NCBI RefSeq assembly: GCF_014384895.1
Contig: NZ_JACRSQ010000027.1
Coordinates: forward strand, 1 to 40,244
Origin: Bianquea renquensis
GTDB lineage: Bacteria; Bacillota; Clostridia; Lachnospirales; Bianqueaceae
Reading direction: 5' to 3'
Length of the DNA: 40,244 bases
Positions 1-8,075 of this stretch are shown here, one piece after another; the stretch's first letter is position 1, and every line of letters starts with the position of its first letter. The notes beneath the pieces were generated by a model. That model was not told the origin of the DNA. It did no database searches and saw only the letters and a program-made list of their open reading frames with translations. A program made the position numbers and the translations under genes.

Positions 1-33
1 CCTACAAGGCCAAATGGTGTGCATAACATAAAT

Positions 34-65
34 ATCCGCCATATCAGAACACAGATATGGCGGAT
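34..65. terminator. Perfect 12-bp inverted repeat (hairpin)
   Basis: ATCCGCCATATC (34-45) and GATATGGCGGAT (54-65) form a perfect 12-bp stem with an 8-nt loop. No strong T-run follows on either strand, so it may be a terminator for a gene beyond the left edge or an end of the decayed insertion element next to it. The structure is seen directly; its role is uncertain. Confidence 0.5.
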
Positions 66-131
66 GCCTATAATCTTATTTTAGATATTTCGCTTGTCTA
101 CTTGACATGGGGCTGATCAATCATCATCTAT

Positions 132-151
132 GGAGCAGCGGCTCCTTTTTT
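132..151 (+). terminator. Short intrinsic terminator-like hairpin
   Basis: GGAGC (132-136), a 4-nt loop and GCTCC (141-145) are followed by six T residues. It could end a plus-strand transcript entering from the left edge. The stem is only 5 bp. A second, imperfect hairpin with GCAGG/CCTGC ends lies at 170-189 and resembles the better one at 18872-18891. Confidence 0.45.
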
Positions 152-199
152 ATGCCCCAAAATAGAGGAGCAGGCTCCGAAGAACCTGCCATCCGTGGT

Positions 200-535
200 A
201 AAAATATCATAAAGACCGATTTGGGCGAAGCTTATCAATTGGTTTTGCCATTAGTTCCGAACGATGATTCTGTCCAACTGCTGAGCCACGAATTGGAGGA
301 ACTCCATTACAGCTTGCTGTATCAGGCTTACTCTGTCAAAGGCAGAAATCCGGCAGTTGTTCCTAAGACCATGTCCAAAATCCTGACCTGCGCTTACTCG
401 CAAAATATGAAACCACCTGCCGACGGGACGTTAACTTTATGTGGCGGCTCGCCGGACAAAAAACGCCCGATCACAGCACGATTAGGACAAAGCTGGAAGC
501 GCTCAGGATCTTCAAAAGATATGCCGCTTTCTGAA
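200..535 (+). pseudogene. IS1182-family transposase, N-terminal remnant (frameshifted)
   Basis: The plus strand encodes a clear but damaged N-terminus of an IS1182-type transposase. One frame reads YQLVLPL, then DDSVQLLSHELEEL, LYQAYSVKGR and AYSQN. At about 410 the match moves to another frame, beginning at GAA ACC ACC TGC and reading CRRDVNFMWRLAGQKTPDHS before a TGA near 535. Compared with the family as I know it, several codons are missing after VLPL, about eight after AYSQN, and three after the DHSTI stretch. The catalytic DDE part is absent. An open frame at 107-619 crosses the shift but is not an intact protein. It is a relic of an insertion downstream of the nitrogenase-like operon. 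Family recognition is from memory of conserved motifs. Confidence 0.75.
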
Positions 536-587
536 ACGGTAAGTAAAGAGCAGCATATGAGAGCGACACCCCCATCCCTAAACAAGA

Positions 588-1376
588 TTACAGGATTTTT
601 ATCGGAACTACGGAGGTGACGCAGTTTTCCCCCACCTGGCGGTGGTCAATGCAAACCTTAACTTCAAAAGACGTTTCCATGTTTTCACAGCTGATCACGT
701 CCTCCGCCTTTCCAAATACGTACTGACCGGACCGATACAGCAACAACGCCACATCCGACACTCTAAGTGCATGATCGGGATAATGGGTATTGAAGATACA
801 TGAAATTTGCTGCTCCCGCGCCAGCCTTTGGATGGTCTCTAGAATAACCAGCTGATTCTTAAAATCCAAATTGGATTCCGGCTCGTCCAATACCAGCATC
901 GACGGTCGGGTCGCCAGCGCCCGTGCAATTAAGATCATCTGTAGCTCTCCCCCGCTCATCCGAGAACAAAGCTTATGGCGCAGGCTAGTGGCGCCTACGA
1001 GATCCATGGCCTGCCGCGCCGCCTCCACGTCCTCCTGTCTCGGTTGCTGAAGCATCCCCACATGGGCGCTTCTCCCCAGCAAAACCATCTCCTCCGCCGT
1101 ATACATCAGAGCATTCCCTCTTGCCTGTGGAACATATGCAATCTTTTGCCAGAGACGGCGCATTGGCAGTTTGGCAATATTCTGTCCATCAATGCGGCTC
1201 TCTCCCTGTTTCCAAGTGAGCAACCCCATCATGCATTTGAGCAGTGTCGTCTTTCCCGCACCATTGGGGCCGAGAATCGCCATCACCATTCCATCGGAAA
1301 CACGAAATTCGATATTTTGCAAAATTTCATTCCCCTGCTGGTAGCCAAAATATCCGTTTATCACTTCAAAGGTCAT
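588..1376 (-). CDS. ABC transporter ATP-binding protein (FecE/BtuD type)
   Basis: The 262-residue ATPase would power import of an iron chelate, haem, corrinoid or similar compound. Walker A GPNGAGKTT is at about 36-44, the Q-loop glutamine in YVPQ at 84, the signature MSGGE at 140-144, Walker B LVLDEP at 161-166 and the H-loop histidine in NTHYPDH at 198. Its ATG overlaps the permease stop codon by 4 nt (ATGA), so translation is coupled. It is the last gene of the six-gene nitrogenase-like operon. No convincing terminator is visible before the transposase remnant. The family is clear; the substrate cannot be read from sequence, and the linkage to a nitrogenase-like enzyme suggests the substrate or cofactor of that enzyme. 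Confidence 0.9.
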   Translation of the reverse strand: MTFEVINGYFGYQQGNEILQNIEFRVSDGMVMAILGPNGAGKTTLLKCMMGLLTWKQGESRIDGQNIAKLPMRRLWQKIAYVPQARGNALMYTAEEMVLLGRSAHVGMLQQPRQEDVEAARQAMDLVGATSLRHKLCSRMSGGELQMILIARALATRPSMLVLDEPESNLDFKNQLVILETIQRLAREQQISCIFNTHYPDHALRVSDVALLLYRSGQYVFGKAEDVISCENMETSFEVKVCIDHRQVGENCVTSVVPIKIL

Positions 1377-2392
1377 AAATTTGCCCCTCCCGTCTTTTTT
1401 AGCAGAAGGATGAAGAACGGTGCGCCAATCATCGCCGTCAAGATCGAGATGGGGATCTCCGCCGCAGTGGCGCTTCGGGCCACGGTGTCCATTATCAGCA
1501 GGAAACTAGCGCCTAAACTAATGCTAGCTGGAACCACCTGTCGGTTGTTGCTGCCGAACAGCATCCGGCAAATATGCGGGATCAATAGTCCCACCCACCC
1601 GACTTGCCCGCACATGGACACACAGGAAGCGGTGATCATTGTCGCGGCAAGTGCGACAATGACCCGCATGAGCTTAACATTAACGCCCATGGTTTTGGCT
1701 TCCTCTTCGCTGAGCATCAGAACATTCAATTTCCAGCGCAGGGCAAAAATCACACCGATGCCGATCATGATAAACGGCGCCCCCAGGGCAAGACTGCGAT
1801 AATTCGTATTGGACAAACTGCCCATCAGCCAGTATGTGATGGCTGGCAGCTGCGATTCGGTATCCGCCACAAATTTGATAATCGAAATCCCCGCCTCAAA
1901 GAGAGATGCGATGACCATGCCCGATAAAACGACCATCACAGTGCTCACCCCCTGCCGCTGGCGGCTGATCAGATAGGTCAGCACAACGGCAACAAATCCA
2001 ACTGTGAGTGCGGTAAGCTGTACCACAATCAGACCTGCCTTCAGCATTAGCGCTAGGGCTGCGCCAAAACTTGCCCCCGCCGCCACTCCCAGCGTATCCG
2101 GTGTCGCCAGCGCATTGGAAAAAATGCTCTGAAACGCGGCTCCGGATACCGCAAGCCCTGCGCCGCAGAGTACAGCGAGGATGATTCGCGGAAGTCGCAC
2201 ATTGATGAGGACGCTGTAGACCTGCGGCTCCACACTATCCGGTCCTGCGGTGAGAATTCGATATAAATCTGATACAATCTCAACTGGACTCATATAAATT
2301 CTGCCGATCCCCATGCACACCACCATTATCAGGAGAGGAAGCAGGATGAGAATCAGATTCCGGAAACCATGGGAACGCTCTGATACACCCAT
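1373..2392 (-). CDS. FecCD-family ABC transporter permease
   Basis: This 339-residue multi-spanning protein has the usual length and features of FecCD/BtuC permeases for siderophores, haem and vitamin B12. These include a first membrane helix near 15-33, the motif NVRLPRIILAVLCGAGLAVSGAAFQ near 75-100 (shown here only as a landmark by its RLPR and GAAFQ parts), a GVAAGASFGAAL helix and a conserved HICRMLFG segment near 270. It starts 3 nt after the stop codon of the binding-protein gene and overlaps the ATPase start, so the transport genes are one translational unit. Type II importers of this kind use a homodimeric permease, which fits the single permease gene. Confidence 0.92.
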   Translation of the reverse strand: MGVSERSHGFRNLILILLPLLIMVVCMGIGRIYMSPVEIVSDLYRILTAGPDSVEPQVYSVLINVRLPRIILAVLCGAGLAVSGAAFQSIFSNALATPDTLGVAAGASFGAALALMLKAGLIVVQLTALTVGFVAVVLTYLISRQRQGVSTVMVVLSGMVIASLFEAGISIIKFVADTESQLPAITYWLMGSLSNTNYRSLALGAPFIMIGIGVIFALRWKLNVLMLSEEEAKTMGVNVKLMRVIVALAATMITASCVSMCGQVGWVGLLIPHICRMLFGSNNRQVVPASISLGASFLLIMDTVARSATAAEIPISILTAMIGAPFFILLLKKTGGANL

Positions 2393-2395
2393 GGT

Positions 2396-3583
2396 CTAAA
2401 ATGCCGCAGCAGACTCAGGCGTTGGATTTAGGATCAGATCGAGTTGCTCGTCCGTCAGTTCAATCCCATAAAATTGCGTATAATACTCCCGAACTTCCTG
2501 TTCAATATCAAGATCCTCGAACAGATCCGGGTGCATCTGCTTTGCCATCCACTGAAGCATCAGCGGCGAATCAGATGAAGGCGGGAACCAGTAATACATC
2601 CCCAGCGGAATTTTGTAGACCCGCTTGTTCTGCACCGCTTTGATACCGCTCCAATCGTGGCCATCCACCGCTGTATTATTATACAGATCCTCCGGGGTAT
2701 ACGCAGAAAAACTATTGAGGAAAAGGACTTCCGGATTCCACTCATAGACTTGCTCCATATTCACTTGTCCTACAAATGCACCGATATCATAGCCCAGGTT
2801 CTCGCCGCCGGCGGATTCAATCCAATAATTCGCGAAGCTGATGCCGCCTGCCGTTATAGCGGATTCATTGTAGTTTGACAGAATCAACGCCTGGGGCTTC
2901 TCCTCGTCGGATAGAGAGCTTAGCTTTTCAGCGACTTTGCTCTTGACCTCTTCTCCATAGGCAATGATGCCATCGGCACGGTCCGAATCCCCCATAACAT
3001 CCTTCAAAAGCTCAATCCACGCTTGAAAAGTATCAATGGTGTTGTAATCTTCATACAGCGTGGTGGAAAACCCAACTGCGGGAATCCCAGCGGCCGCAAG
3101 TGCTTCGTAATTCGCCGTAACATCTGCGTTGTAGAAAACAACATCCGGTTTCAGTTTCAACAGCTCTTCCATATTGATGTCGTCTCCGCTGGCCCAGCCG
3201 TCCGGCAACTCTTTCAAACCTGGATAAGCTTCGCCCAAAATGGAGTTCACCGCGGCATTTTTAGAATCAGGATGGATCCCCACCAAACCTTCGCTTGAAC
3301 CCATGAACATGCAATAAACCGATGTCAGCGGGGTCAAGCCGCCAATGGCCACTTTCTCCACCTTCTCTGGAAGAACCACCTCGTTCCCTGCATGGTCCGT
3401 TATTGTGCGGACCGCGGAATCACTGCCGCTCTCCGGTTCCGTTGAATCCTCACTGCTATCTGGCTCGACAGCCGTAGAATCGACGCTGCTCTGGGATGAC
3501 GATTCACCGCCGGAAGCGCAACCGGCAAACAAAAACAGTACGCAAAGCATCGCAGCTACTAGACTTAACATTGATCGTTTCAT
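2396..3583 (-). CDS. ABC transporter substrate-binding lipoprotein (FecB/BtuF-like)
   Basis: This 395-residue secreted lipoprotein is the binding component of the importer. The signal peptide is basic then hydrophobic and ends in the lipobox LFAGC, with Cys22 as the lipidated residue. A Ser/Glu/Asp-rich linker (about 25-58) separates it from a type III periplasmic-binding-protein fold beginning at TITDHAGNEVVLP, the entry sequence typical of FecB/BtuF/FepB proteins. A long helix with GIIAYGEEVKSKV near the middle is also typical. The gene lies 21 nt downstream of the NifK-like gene and 3 nt upstream of the permease. Placement inside the operon suggests that the ligand, possibly a metal complex or tetrapyrrole-like molecule, is tied to the reductase. 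Confidence 0.9.
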   Translation of the reverse strand: MKRSMLSLVAAMLCVLFLFAGCASGGESSSQSSVDSTAVEPDSSEDSTEPESGSDSAVRTITDHAGNEVVLPEKVEKVAIGGLTPLTSVYCMFMGSSEGLVGIHPDSKNAAVNSILGEAYPGLKELPDGWASGDDINMEELLKLKPDVVFYNADVTANYEALAAAGIPAVGFSTTLYEDYNTIDTFQAWIELLKDVMGDSDRADGIIAYGEEVKSKVAEKLSSLSDEEKPQALILSNYNESAITAGGISFANYWIESAGGENLGYDIGAFVGQVNMEQVYEWNPEVLFLNSFSAYTPEDLYNNTAVDGHDWSGIKAVQNKRVYKIPLGMYYWFPPSSDSPLMLQWMAKQMHPDLFEDLDIEQEVREYYTQFYGIELTDEQLDLILNPTPESAAAF

Positions 3584-3604
3584 AATGACCTCTTTTCTTT
3601 TTTT

Positions 3605-4783
3605 CTAGCGCCTCCCCATTTTGGGAAGCCATGTAAAAATTTGATCCCCTATAATGGGTACACACTGATTCCAGTACAGTTTGCTGGAAACAGCAGGGAT
3701 CGGGAACTCAAAAAACTCCGCTTTGTTGTCATTGGCAAGCAGCCGTTTAAAGAGCGGGTCCCCAATAATCCGGGTACAACCGCTCTCGTTGAGCAGCGTT
3801 TCAATCTCGTCTTCACAGGTAGCAGACAGGTCGTCGCTCCCCATTAGTCTTGGCTCAGGCGAGAAAATCCCCACTGCTGCAACCCCTTCCAAACCACAGT
3901 CCACCTCTAAGCACCGCCGGATTGAATTACAGATAACCCTCTCCCCGAGGATTACCGTTTGGTAGTTGCCTTGTCCGTGTCCACTGGAAAGAATTCGATT
4001 TTGTCCGTCTTCCGCGCTTTGTTCCAGCATAGAAAACAACTCGTCCGCAGCTTCACTCCCTACAGGCAGCCCTACGACATACGGAATGTTGTACATATCC
4101 TTATAGTATTCTGCCATGGCAAGGCCACTCTGAGAGACGACGAGGTTGATCTGTGCGTCCACACTATCGCGAATCTTCTCCAGATCCGTATCCATGGCAA
4201 TGGAGGCTAAAATATTCCATCCCTGCTGCTCCAGAGCAGAATGCAAAGCTTTCACCGTGCCACCCACATAAAAATCCAGCGGCGTAAGCCCCAGGAGATT
4301 CACTGTTTTAGCCTTTGGCTCCGAAGCTCCGGGACGGGCAAACCGCTTCACAAGGGCCAAAAACGCCTCGGAAGCGCCCACATCATACAAGCGCAGTCCC
4401 GTGGTTAAAAATCCAAAGGCTGGAATCCCGCTTCGCTGTTGGATTTCTTCGGCGATCCCCGCGAAATCCGTGCCGATGACTGTCGGAACCGGACTTCCCA
4501 TAAGGGCAATAAACTTAGGATGCATATCCTCCGCCGCGCGAAGGACTCGGCCGATGAGTTTTTCATCGTCCCCCATAATCGCATCCATCTGGCGCAAAGC
4601 CGAACAGTAAACTTGGCTTTCCCCATCGTACCAACGCGGCTCGTCAAAACCAGTATAGTTTCCGGTACACCCGCAGGCGTCGTGGATGACAATCATGCCA
4701 CCCAGTTCAAATAGCGCGGAGCAGGCTCCAGAATAATCCGGGGCAAACGGGGGAAGCTGCAAGGAAATCTGTTTCATCGTCAC
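3605..4783 (-). CDS. Nitrogenase component 1-type protein (NifK-like partner)
   Basis: This 392-residue protein belongs to the nitrogenase component-1 superfamily (NifD/NifK, NifE/NifN, BchN/BchB, CfbD). Candidate cluster ligands sit at the N-terminus: Cys21 in DYSGACS and Cys37/Cys39 in HDACGCTGN. Where many relatives carry a second-loop cysteine, this protein reads MGSPVPTVIGTDF (about 95-107), with none, so its metal site differs from a canonical P-cluster. The FeMo-cofactor ligand pattern of NifD is not evident. The GTG start overlaps the previous stop as GTGA; an in-frame ATG lies two codons later (4777). It should pair with the next upstream gene product and receive electrons from the NifH-like protein. 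Substrate unknown. Confidence 0.85.
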   Translation of the reverse strand: MTMKQISLQLPPFAPDYSGACSALFELGGMIVIHDACGCTGNYTGFDEPRWYDGESQVYCSALRQMDAIMGDDEKLIGRVLRAAEDMHPKFIALMGSPVPTVIGTDFAGIAEEIQQRSGIPAFGFLTTGLRLYDVGASEAFLALVKRFARPGASEPKAKTVNLLGLTPLDFYVGGTVKALHSALEQQGWNILASIAMDTDLEKIRDSVDAQINLVVSQSGLAMAEYYKDMYNIPYVVGLPVGSEAADELFSMLEQSAEDGQNRILSSGHGQGNYQTVILGERVICNSIRRCLEVDCGLEGVAAVGIFSPEPRLMGSDDLSATCEDEIETLLNESGCTRIIGDPLFKRLLANDNKAEFFEFPIPAVSSKLYWNQCVPIIGDQIFTWLPKMGRR

Positions 4784-6036
4784 ACCACCAATCCGCTATC
4801 TTTAACGAGCTGTTCCAGGTCATACGAACGGGCGTTTTCCTCCGCCATTCGCTTCATAAGCAGGCAGATGCCGGAAAAACCATATTGCTCTGCATCCGCC
4901 GCCACCGGCACTACATGGGGTGATCCAATATAATAGGCTGCCTCAAACCCAATGCACAGATGGTCTTCCTCATTCCGCCGCTTGCCCAGCATCGTATATT
5001 GGTCAGGCTGTACAATGTTGACCTCGGGATGGCGTTCCAGGATCCAGTCAAACTCTCTCTGTTCCTGTGGTATACATTCCCCAGAGAAGATCGTATCCAG
5101 ATGAAAACCGTGGGTCAGCAATAAATGTGCCATGGAAAAAGGATGATAGGTGGCCTCATAATCTAACGAGACCGGCCTTCCATTGAGCTCCTTCCGTGTC
5201 TCCTCCAACGCCTGTTCCGCCTGCCGCCTGGCATCTGTTGGATCTAGCGGCTCAATGTCCAGCCTATCGCAGACAAGTTGGATTCCTTTTTCGATCTCAG
5301 CAAAGGAATAGCTCACAGGCAAATAGAGATAGTCGATTCCCTGCCGCTTTTTCATCTGTTTAGCGGCATATAGGGCTAACGGACTTAAAACTAAATTGAG
5401 AACACTTTGTCCCATCTCCTGAAACTGTTCAAAGCTCTGATATTGGCTAATATGGCGCACCTGGAATCCATGTTGCTTCAAATGGCAGATCAACTCATTA
5501 TCTTCCCGAATGGGTAAATGGTTGCCGATACAGTTGACCGCCCTCTCTCTGACCTCGCTTTTCTTAAGCAGCGAATAGATACTATCCTGTATAGTAATGG
5601 CCGGCGGTGTAGGGCCCTCGCCTGTGATTGGATTCATAAAACACACAATCGTTTTGGTGTCCGGATATTTTTCATTCAGAGGCTTGAGAAACACGTCATG
5701 GTCCGTGCCGAGCAGATTATCGATACAAGTAGTAAAGATCATAAAAACTTTTGGACGAGGAGTCATCTGGGATAGCAGCTCATCCACATTTTTTAATATC
5801 AGCTGCTCGTAGCTGCCGGAGACAATATCCGATTCCTTTATAAACAGCCAGGATATACGATGGTCAATCTTAAGTTCCATGGAAGATAACATAATATGCC
5901 GCATGCAGGCCGCCGGTCCTACAAAAAGCTGATAGCTTTCAGGGACCTGCATGGCATAGCGAACGATGCTCCATCCGCCCCTCGCTGGGGAGGAATACTG
6001 GAGAATCGTTTCAAATTGGCAGGTACATTTGGACAT
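4780..6036 (-). CDS. Nitrogenase component 1-type protein (NifD-like partner)
   Basis: A 418-residue component-1 superfamily protein. Candidate Fe-S ligands are Cys4 and Cys6 in the N-terminal SKCTC, Cys44 in FVGPAACMRHI and Cys104 in FTTCIDNLLGTDHD. The last two correspond to the GP-x-C and TTC-x-x-x-x-G-D loops that hold the interfacial cluster in relatives. The ATG directly follows the TAA of the NifH-like gene, whose final codons supply GGAGGAG as ribosome binding site, so the two are translationally coupled. It is shorter than a true NifD (about 480 residues). This is not evidence for nitrogen fixation: no nifE, nifN or nifB is nearby. It fits a Group IV-like nitrogenase homologue of unknown reaction. 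Confidence 0.87.
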   Translation of the reverse strand: MSKCTCQFETILQYSSPARGGWSIVRYAMQVPESYQLFVGPAACMRHIMLSSMELKIDHRISWLFIKESDIVSGSYEQLILKNVDELLSQMTPRPKVFMIFTTCIDNLLGTDHDVFLKPLNEKYPDTKTIVCFMNPITGEGPTPPAITIQDSIYSLLKKSEVRERAVNCIGNHLPIREDNELICHLKQHGFQVRHISQYQSFEQFQEMGQSVLNLVLSPLALYAAKQMKKRQGIDYLYLPVSYSFAEIEKGIQLVCDRLDIEPLDPTDARRQAEQALEETRKELNGRPVSLDYEATYHPFSMAHLLLTHGFHLDTIFSGECIPQEQREFDWILERHPEVNIVQPDQYTMLGKRRNEEDHLCIGFEAAYYIGSPHVVPVAADAEQYGFSGICLLMKRMAEENARSYDLEQLVKDSGLVV

Positions 6037-6801
6037 TTAATTCTCCTCCATTTGACAGATTTGAAGCACGCGGTCGGCCAGCTCGCGGTATTCCTCCGCC
6101 ATATCACTTTCCGGGAACGCTTCCACTACGGTTTTATGCTGTTCCTCTGCCCGCTGCACCCAGCTACTGCGCGGCAAAATCTTAACAATCTGGCTGTCTG
6201 CGTCTCTTGCAAATTCTTCCACCAGCTCCACTTCCCTCTCCACGTTGCGCGCATTCAAAATGACACCGCCAAATGAGGCATATCCCCGGTTCTTGAAATT
6301 TTCAATGGCAAGGGCAATGTTCGCTGCCGCATAGAGAGCCATTTTCTCGCCGGAGGTCACCACAAAGACTTGATCCGCATAGCCCCCTCGAATCGGCATG
6401 GCAAACCCACCGCACACCACATCCCCTAAAACATCATATAGGACAACATCTGGCTTATAGATCTCATAGGCGTGAAGCTGCTCCAGCCTTTCAAAAGCTG
6501 TGATGATGCCGCGCCCCGCGCAGCCAATCCCGGGGGTTGGTCCTCCTGCTTCGACGCACAAAATTCCGTTCCACCCTTGAATCACAATATCTTCAAGAGA
6601 CGTCCCTTCCCCTTTTTCACGGATAACATCCAGTACAGTTGGCATTTTATCAATACCACATACATTCTGGGTAGAATCCGCTTTCGGGTCACATCCGATC
6701 TGCATAACTCGATAGCCACGTTTTGCCAACGCCGCCGAAAGATTGGAGGCTGTCGTGGATTTCCCGATCCCGCCTTTTCCGTACAGAGCAATTTTTATCA
6801 T
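6037..6801 (-). CDS. NifH-like nitrogenase iron protein (ATP-dependent reductase)
   Basis: This 254-residue homodimeric ATPase would deliver electrons one at a time to the adjacent component-1 pair. The deviant P-loop GKGGIGKST is at 8-16. The two cysteines that bridge a [4Fe-4S] cluster between subunits are visible as Cys94 in PGIGCAGRG and Cys130 in DVLGDVVCGGFAMP, both very close to NifH. The length is slightly below NifH (about 275). The frame extends to a TTG at 6825, but the ATG at 6801 is better placed behind AAAGGAAC. It is the first gene of the operon, preceded by a strong promoter and two palindromic operators. The family is certain; the partner substrate is not. Confidence 0.92.
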   Translation of the reverse strand: MIKIALYGKGGIGKSTTASNLSAALAKRGYRVMQIGCDPKADSTQNVCGIDKMPTVLDVIREKGEGTSLEDIVIQGWNGILCVEAGGPTPGIGCAGRGIITAFERLEQLHAYEIYKPDVVLYDVLGDVVCGGFAMPIRGGYADQVFVVTSGEKMALYAAANIALAIENFKNRGYASFGGVILNARNVEREVELVEEFARDADSQIVKILPRSSWVQRAEEQHKTVVEAFPESDMAEEYRELADRVLQICQMEEN

Positions 6802-6827
6802 ACTAGTTTTCGTTCCTTTCGCCAAAA

Positions 6828-6844
6828 GTTAGTCTTGGCTAACC
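6828..6844 (-). promoter_or_regulatory. Palindromic operator copy 1 of the nitrogenase-like operon
   Basis: GTTAGTCTTGGCTAACC on the plus strand is an inverted repeat (GTTAG/CTAAC) directly upstream of the NifH-like ribosome binding site. It matches copy 2 (6909-6925) at 14 of 17 positions. The TTAG...CTAACC arrangement recalls DtxR/IdeR-type metal-repressor boxes; that assignment is inference. Confidence 0.6.
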
Positions 6845-6908
6845 TTCATGGATACCAATCTTTTCCGTCTTCGCTATGTATATATTCCACCCTTTCTAAG
6901 CGTTCTTG

Positions 6909-6925
6909 ATTAGTCATGACTAACC
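6909..6925 (-). promoter_or_regulatory. Palindromic operator copy 2, just downstream of the -10
   Basis: ATTAGTCATGACTAACC contains the perfect 14-bp palindrome TTAGTCATGACTAA. On the minus strand it begins about 10 nt downstream of the -10 hexamer, covering the likely transcription start region, the place expected for a repressor. The centre-to-centre distance to copy 1 is 81 bp. Confidence 0.65.
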
Positions 6926-6935
6926 AACGACGTTA

Positions 6936-6964
6936 ATTCTAGCATACTCCTTTTTTCTTGTCAA
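6936..6964 (-). promoter_or_regulatory. Sigma-A promoter of the nitrogenase-like operon
   Basis: On the minus strand, TTGACA (6959-6964), a 17-bp spacer and TAGAAT (6936-6941) make a near-consensus promoter. A TG just before the -10 gives an extended -10. The leader to the NifH-like ATG is about 130 nt and contains both operators. Confidence 0.85.
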
Positions 6965-7092
6965 TTCATTTTTTCTATTTCCGGCGGATTTATCTAATTC
7001 TAACAATTCGCATACGGCAAATTTCGCAGTACTATCCACAGTCTCTACAGAATACACATTTTATATACATATCGGATTTGGAGGACATCTGG

Positions 7093-8016
7093 ATGACACT
7101 TCCCATCCTTCTATTCTTTCTCGGACTGATCGTATTGGTCAAATGCGGCGATGTCTTTGTTAACAGTTCCATTGCTTTGGCCCGACGCTTCCATTTATCA
7201 GAGCTGTTCATCGGGACGACGATAGTCAGCATTGGCACAACGCTTCCTGAAGTCACAGTTTCCATAACGGCTGCTCTATCGGGGCAATCGCAGCTGGCCT
7301 ACGGCAATGCCGTAGGATCTGTCATCTGCAATACAGCATTGATCGCTGGCCTTTCACTCGCCATTCGTCCTCTCCCTATTTCAAAATTTTCCTTTGTCAA
7401 TATTGTCATCGCCTTTTTCCTCGCCGCTGGCTTTTGTATCTTTATCTCCTATTCGCAGGGCGGTTTTCCCCGCGGTGCTGGTTTACTACTTGTTTTAGGA
7501 TTCTGCCTCTACACTTTTGTCAGCATTCGAAAGCAAAAAGGAGAGCCTCCAGAAGCCGAATCCGGTGTCTCAGGTTCCTTTCTTTTTCATCTCGTATATC
7601 TAGTCATCGGCGCGGCCGGCCTCTATCTGGGATCTCACCTTATGGTGGATAATGCACAGATTCTCGCCCTTGCCCTCGGCGTGTCTACCAAAGTTATCGG
7701 CCTTTCCATCGTAGCGCTTGGGACTTCGCTGCCGGAACTCACTACCGCTGTAATCGCGTTGGTCAAAGGGCACAGCCAACTCTCGATTGGCAATATCCTC
7801 GGCGCGAATTTCTTCAATCTGACGCTGGTTTTAGGCGGGGCTGCTCTCGTAGCCCCTGCACCGCTTCCTGCCAGTTCCAATCCGCTAGAGCTAACTTTGA
7901 TGCTGGTCGTCATGGGGATACTGACCATTCCACCGCTTTTGAAAGGGCGCACCTATAGCTGGCAAGGTATTTTGCTTCTACTCCTTTATATTGGCTATCT
8001 CATAATTCTATTTTGA
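7093..8016 (+). CDS. CaCA-family Na+(H+)/Ca2+ exchanger-like membrane protein
   Basis: This 307-residue integral membrane protein should exchange Ca2+ or another divalent cation for Na+ or H+ across the cytoplasmic membrane. The two alpha repeats of the CaCA superfamily are evident: GTTIVSIGTTLPEVTVS (about 41-57) followed by GNAVGSVICN, and GLSIVALGTSLPELTTA (about 204-220) followed by GNILGANFFN. They are internal duplicates with the Pro-Glu pair that binds the cation. The open frame begins at 6958, but the ATG at 7093 has GGAGG 8 nt upstream (7080-7084) and starts with a normal membrane helix, whereas the extension would run into the divergent promoter. It lies head-to-head with the nitrogenase-like operon and 59 nt before the next gene. 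Confidence 0.9.
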   Translation: MTLPILLFFLGLIVLVKCGDVFVNSSIALARRFHLSELFIGTTIVSIGTTLPEVTVSITAALSGQSQLAYGNAVGSVICNTALIAGLSLAIRPLPISKFSFVNIVIAFFLAAGFCIFISYSQGGFPRGAGLLLVLGFCLYTFVSIRKQKGEPPEAESGVSGSFLFHLVYLVIGAAGLYLGSHLMVDNAQILALALGVSTKVIGLSIVALGTSLPELTTAVIALVKGHSQLSIGNILGANFFNLTLVLGGAALVAPAPLPASSNPLELTLMLVVMGILTIPPLLKGRTYSWQGILLLLLYIGYLIILF

Positions 8017-8075
8017 TCCGCACCCCGTCCCTCTCGTCTGCATACATTAAAAGAAACGAGATGAGGGGTTTTTCC

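Noticed and set aside
107..619. Intact 170-residue protein
   Set aside because: The frame joins fragments of a frameshifted transposase and read-through sequence.
975..1802. 275-codon plus-strand frame opposite the permease and ATPase genes
   Set aside because: Shadow of two certain minus-strand genes.
588..6825. Nitrogen fixation operon
   Set aside because: No nifB, nifE or nifN, component-1 proteins are short and their cofactor ligands are not evident; the linkage is to an ABC importer.
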